Assembly: GCA_940671915.1 (NCBI GenBank)
Contig: CALNVZ010003430.1
Span: 16,731,316-16,795,315, forward strand
Direction of reading: 5' to 3'
DNA: 64,000 nucleotides
From: Paracentrotus lividus
Taxonomy: Eukaryota > Echinodermata > Echinoidea > Camarodonta > Echinidae
The notes beneath the pieces are model-generated. The model made no database searches and was not told the origin of the DNA. It saw only the letters and a program-made list of their open reading frames with translations. Shown piece after piece: positions 60,770 through 64,000 of this stretch (positions within the stretch are counted from its first letter, which is position 1; each line of letters opens with the position of its first letter). The position numbers were made by a program, and so were the translations under genes.

Positions 60770-63504
60770 GGAAAAATAGGGACACACCTTATTTTGTTGA
60801 TTTTATGATGCATAGAAGTTATTTTTTTTTCATATTGTTTAATTTTGCCATATGCAAGGTGCTTTACGCTCTCAATCTTTTTGACAGATTGATTTATTTT
60901 TCAAACAATTGCTCGCTTGCTTTTTGCAGGGAAATTGATATTTCCTTCCATTTTGTAGCCTCATTTCTGTAGTTCTCTAAAATCAATGTACAAGTACTTT
61001 CTTTGTACCTAGTCTATTTGGCACTTGTGCCATATCTTTAAAAATAAACTCATGAAGCAGGGAATGTACATTGTACATTTATTCTGCTAAATACCTGTTT
61101 TTCTGAATTATAGGACAAATATTAAAACAGGCAGAGCAATATGTTTGGTCTGTATACTAAATAAAGGTTCAATATACTGTGGGGACAACTGATCATAACA
61201 TACGGGACACACACCCCATAGCATGCATGCCCTGAAGGCCAATATTTCTGTGATTCCTACAGTTTCCATGTGACAGTAGGGAAGTTATTGCAAAGATCCC
61301 CTATGTGTCGTGTCCGGAAAAAAAAATTGGGTGCAATGAAATACGTCGTGAACAAGGTGCTTGATGCACATACGACCAGTTGTGACCACTGGTTTAGACA
61401 TCTAGATCCCAAAATTTTCACTGTAATATCTGGCATGATTTTAAGCTATCATTTTGAAAGACCTCAACATGTAATGTGCTGTGTAATAAAAGATTCCCCC
61501 AGTACTACTGTCATTTAATTTGGATTGAGTAACGTAACCCTGCACAATGTGTATGGAGTACAAATGCCAAAGAGTTGACACAAAGTAAATATCTTTGGAT
61601 TTATTTAGTAATTTCCATAGTCCTATTAAAGCACCTTATGAAATAAAGAGTTCCCACTGTAAACACTACACCCACATTTAGGAAAGATCATTGATGGGGG
61701 CTGAGGCTCATTAGAATATTGAAGAAATGCTGCCTTGGTTTAAGCAAAGCTTGAGTTCTTACAACTAAAATAATTTGGGATAAATCTGTAAGATTATGTC
61801 CTTATACTGTTCCAATAACATATACATATGCCTACACAAGGTTATATTCATGTTTCGGTAATGATTTCAGAAGAAATGTTGAGAAAATGTCGAAACAGTC
61901 TGTCAAATTGAGACTTGGGAGTAGACCACGATCTCGCCACAAGTCACGGCACAACTCACACACACAGATATACCCATGATGTACTCAATATGGCCGTGTT
62001 AATGGTTATTTTGCTCTTTTCTCAGCAAATACGCAATTTTCTGTAAATTCCTTCGGTGTGTAGTATTTATTTCCTATGCTTGAGATTATTGTATAAACAA
62101 GAATGTTTTGATTTTTTTCATCATGCCTACTACTCAAGATTATATTTAATGATATTCTATGCCTGTACCCCATACACATACAGTGGAAACTTATTATAAC
62201 AAGGTCCTTGGGACTATGGAAATTACCTTATAATATCAGGAATTTCTTTATATCTGGTTATAAGACAATAGCATACAAAGAGCTGGGATCACCAAAATTA
62301 CCTTTAGTAGTTCATTTCAGCCTGAGATAATTACAGCTGATTGCAATCGATTGAGCTCAGTTTTACACTATACGAATGAAGATGATGTCAATTAATTGCA
62401 GTAAACTGTGTTGTTGATCTCGGGCCAAACTGTGACTAAATAAAAATCACACTAAACTCAAACATCAAAACATAAATTCTTAAAAGTAGACCAGGTTTAA
62501 ACCACTCATTTATCATGGAAAATATGATAAATAGATAATCAATATTACCAAATGAAATTGTTTTAAAAGTATCCTTCTTTGTGGAGTTCGCCAAATAAAG
62601 GAAATAGAGAGCTACCAAGAACGTTATGAATAAAGAAATTTATTTTCGATACAATATCCAGTTCAAATATTAATCAAGAATTGTACTTCATTCTCTTTAA
62701 TATTGTCATGTCAGAGGAATGTACCAGTTAGTATTTATGAAAAGGACCATTTGAAAATTTAAATGTTTTTGCATGAAATTTTGCATGGAGTTATTTCTTA
62801 TTGGCAGGGATGCAAAACATGTTTTTCGCTTAGATTATTTTCTTGCAAATGATGGATTTCCTAAATTAAATGGTCAATTGTTCAAATGCAGACTGTTTAA
62901 AAAGCAAACAAACATGTGATAGAGAAGAGTTTTACATATATGTTGTGGCTGTAATATATGCATTCTTGTGACTTAATAAACGATGTACATTCGTCTTTGT
63001 TATTTCTTTATTTATATCATATAAAAGATATGTTTATAATGTATAAATACTCTTTTTGTATCAAGTCCAGTCTTCACTTGTCATTTCATCTTGGGTCTTT
63101 AAAACAAATATATTTCCATGTTTGTGTGAGCAGAAAATGAAAAATTTTGTACAGGTTACAAATTTTATTGTCTTGAATAACACTCAGACACTTTTGAGAA
63201 GTGTTTTTTTTTAAATAGTTCATAATTTCTGATTATTGTAAAAAAGTGAAATTACTATTTTTTATTTAATATTTAAGAAAAGTTAAGAAACTTTATATGT
63301 GATTTGTATGTGTATGTATGGTTGTAATGCATCTCTTTATATTTATACACCATGATTTGTTGAAATAGAATATTTGTAGAATGTTGATACATGTTTTCTC
63401 AAGTCCAACAAATTTTTTTGTCTTTTCAAAATACCACTTTTGGGTTGATAATAGTAAACTTATGCTTTCCCTCAAATAAAAGTTAGCCCTGGATAAAAAA
63501 TATT

Positions 63505-63659
63505 GCCCTGTAACATAAAGACTTACGATCAATTGCAAATCAATGGTAGCCAATCAGGATCCTTGTTGCATAGACTACTTGCATAACAGTTTTATGGTGA
63601 ACCAATCAGAATGGTTGGTTCAAATTTGCAATTTATCCTAACTCTTTATGTTACAGGGC
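63505..63659. mobile_element. 155-bp hairpin MITE just outside the palindrome
   Basis: The ends GCCCTGTAACATAAAG and CTTTATGTTACAGGGC are exact inverted copies, and the inner CAATTGCAAAT / ATTTGCAATT and CCAATCAG blocks also mirror. It starts 30 bases beyond the right arm edge. Non-coding. Confidence 0.85.
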
Positions 63660-63741
63660 ACGTATATCATTTCAAATGTATGTTTTGCAGGAAAGAAAGA
63701 TCATTCAGTCTACTCCCATTATATCAGGCTCAGCTATGAGA

Positions 63742-63924
63742 TTTCATCATAATTTTAGCGTAAATGCCTATTATGAATGCCAGCGCCATTAAAAAAGAAT
63801 AACAAGAACAAAACAACAACTCCTATTCCTAACTTCATTGTAATTTTAGTGTAAATGCTCATTTTGAATGCAAGCCCCATAAAAATTAAATAACAAGAAC
63901 ACAACAACAACTCCTATTCCTAAT
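63742..63924 (+). repeat. Two-copy tandem repeat of about 91 bp
   Basis: Both copies contain AATTTTAG-GTAAATGC, TTGAATGC or its variant, AATAACAAGAACA and CAACAACTCCTATTCCTAA in the same order. Confidence 0.85.
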
Positions 63925-64000
63925 TTTAAACATGTGCATATGAGTCTATGTGGCCTTGTGCTCATATAACAAGATTTTGTTATAGCAAGGTATTTGGCTT

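Larger units (their letters stand above)
58315..63475. repeat. Right arm of the large inverted duplication
   Basis: Reverse complement of 51046-56005. Landmarks in mirrored order include the minisatellite (58690-58935), DCUN1D3 (59822-60769), the CACACACAGATATACCCATG region near 61960 and GAATGTACCAGTTAGTATTT near 62718. It is slightly longer than the left arm because of small gaps in the left arm. Confidence 0.95.

Overview
This is a eukaryotic, AT-rich, repeat-dense animal window. It has intron-split genes, long introns, tRNA-derived SINE sequence, many foldback/MITE elements and one short assembly gap (18214-18237). The proteins look deuterostome-like and the repeat style (foldback elements, ATT-tailed SINEs, frequent taggcct strings) suggests an echinoderm, most likely a sea urchin. 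The organism is an inference; no marker gene proves it. Scattered one- and two-base gaps between repeat copies suggest the assembly may carry long-read errors.

Layout. 1-11 kb: the 5' part of a SPATA20-like gene on the minus strand (four coding exons found). Its second identified intron is swollen by a 5.8 kb foldback transposon that itself carries a nested 1.0 kb Tc1/mariner-like foldback. 11-14.6 kb: a probable divergent promoter interval. 15.4-17.7 kb: a complete three-exon NUDT1/MTH1 gene on the plus strand. 18-22.7 kb: mostly non-coding, with SINE tails and foldback repeats. 22.7-25.7 kb: a decayed CR1-group non-LTR retrotransposon on the minus strand. 28.5-29.8 kb: a RING plus TRAF-type zinc-finger gene of the NRDP1/RNF151 style on the minus strand. 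32.4-39.6 kb: satellites and minisatellites (two oppositely oriented arrays of a 15-bp unit, then a roughly 65-bp-unit array) with SINE and MITE insertions. 39.6-49.8 kb: mostly non-coding, with one possible first exon at 41.4 kb. 51.0-63.5 kb: a large inverted duplication with about 5 kb arms and a 2.3 kb spacer. Each arm holds one copy of DCUN1D3; the right copy is intact and the left one is broken by small indels.

The genes do not form a pathway. They are separate housekeeping-type genes: a thioredoxin-fold SPATA20 protein, oxidised-nucleotide sanitation by NUDT1, and two ubiquitin-related proteins (a RING ligase and a neddylation cofactor). The most notable features are structural: the DCUN1D3 palindrome, the nested foldback transposons, a recurring self-complementary repeat family built from TGGTCTAA units, and three perfect GC-rich hairpins that all share a C-GAA-G triloop.
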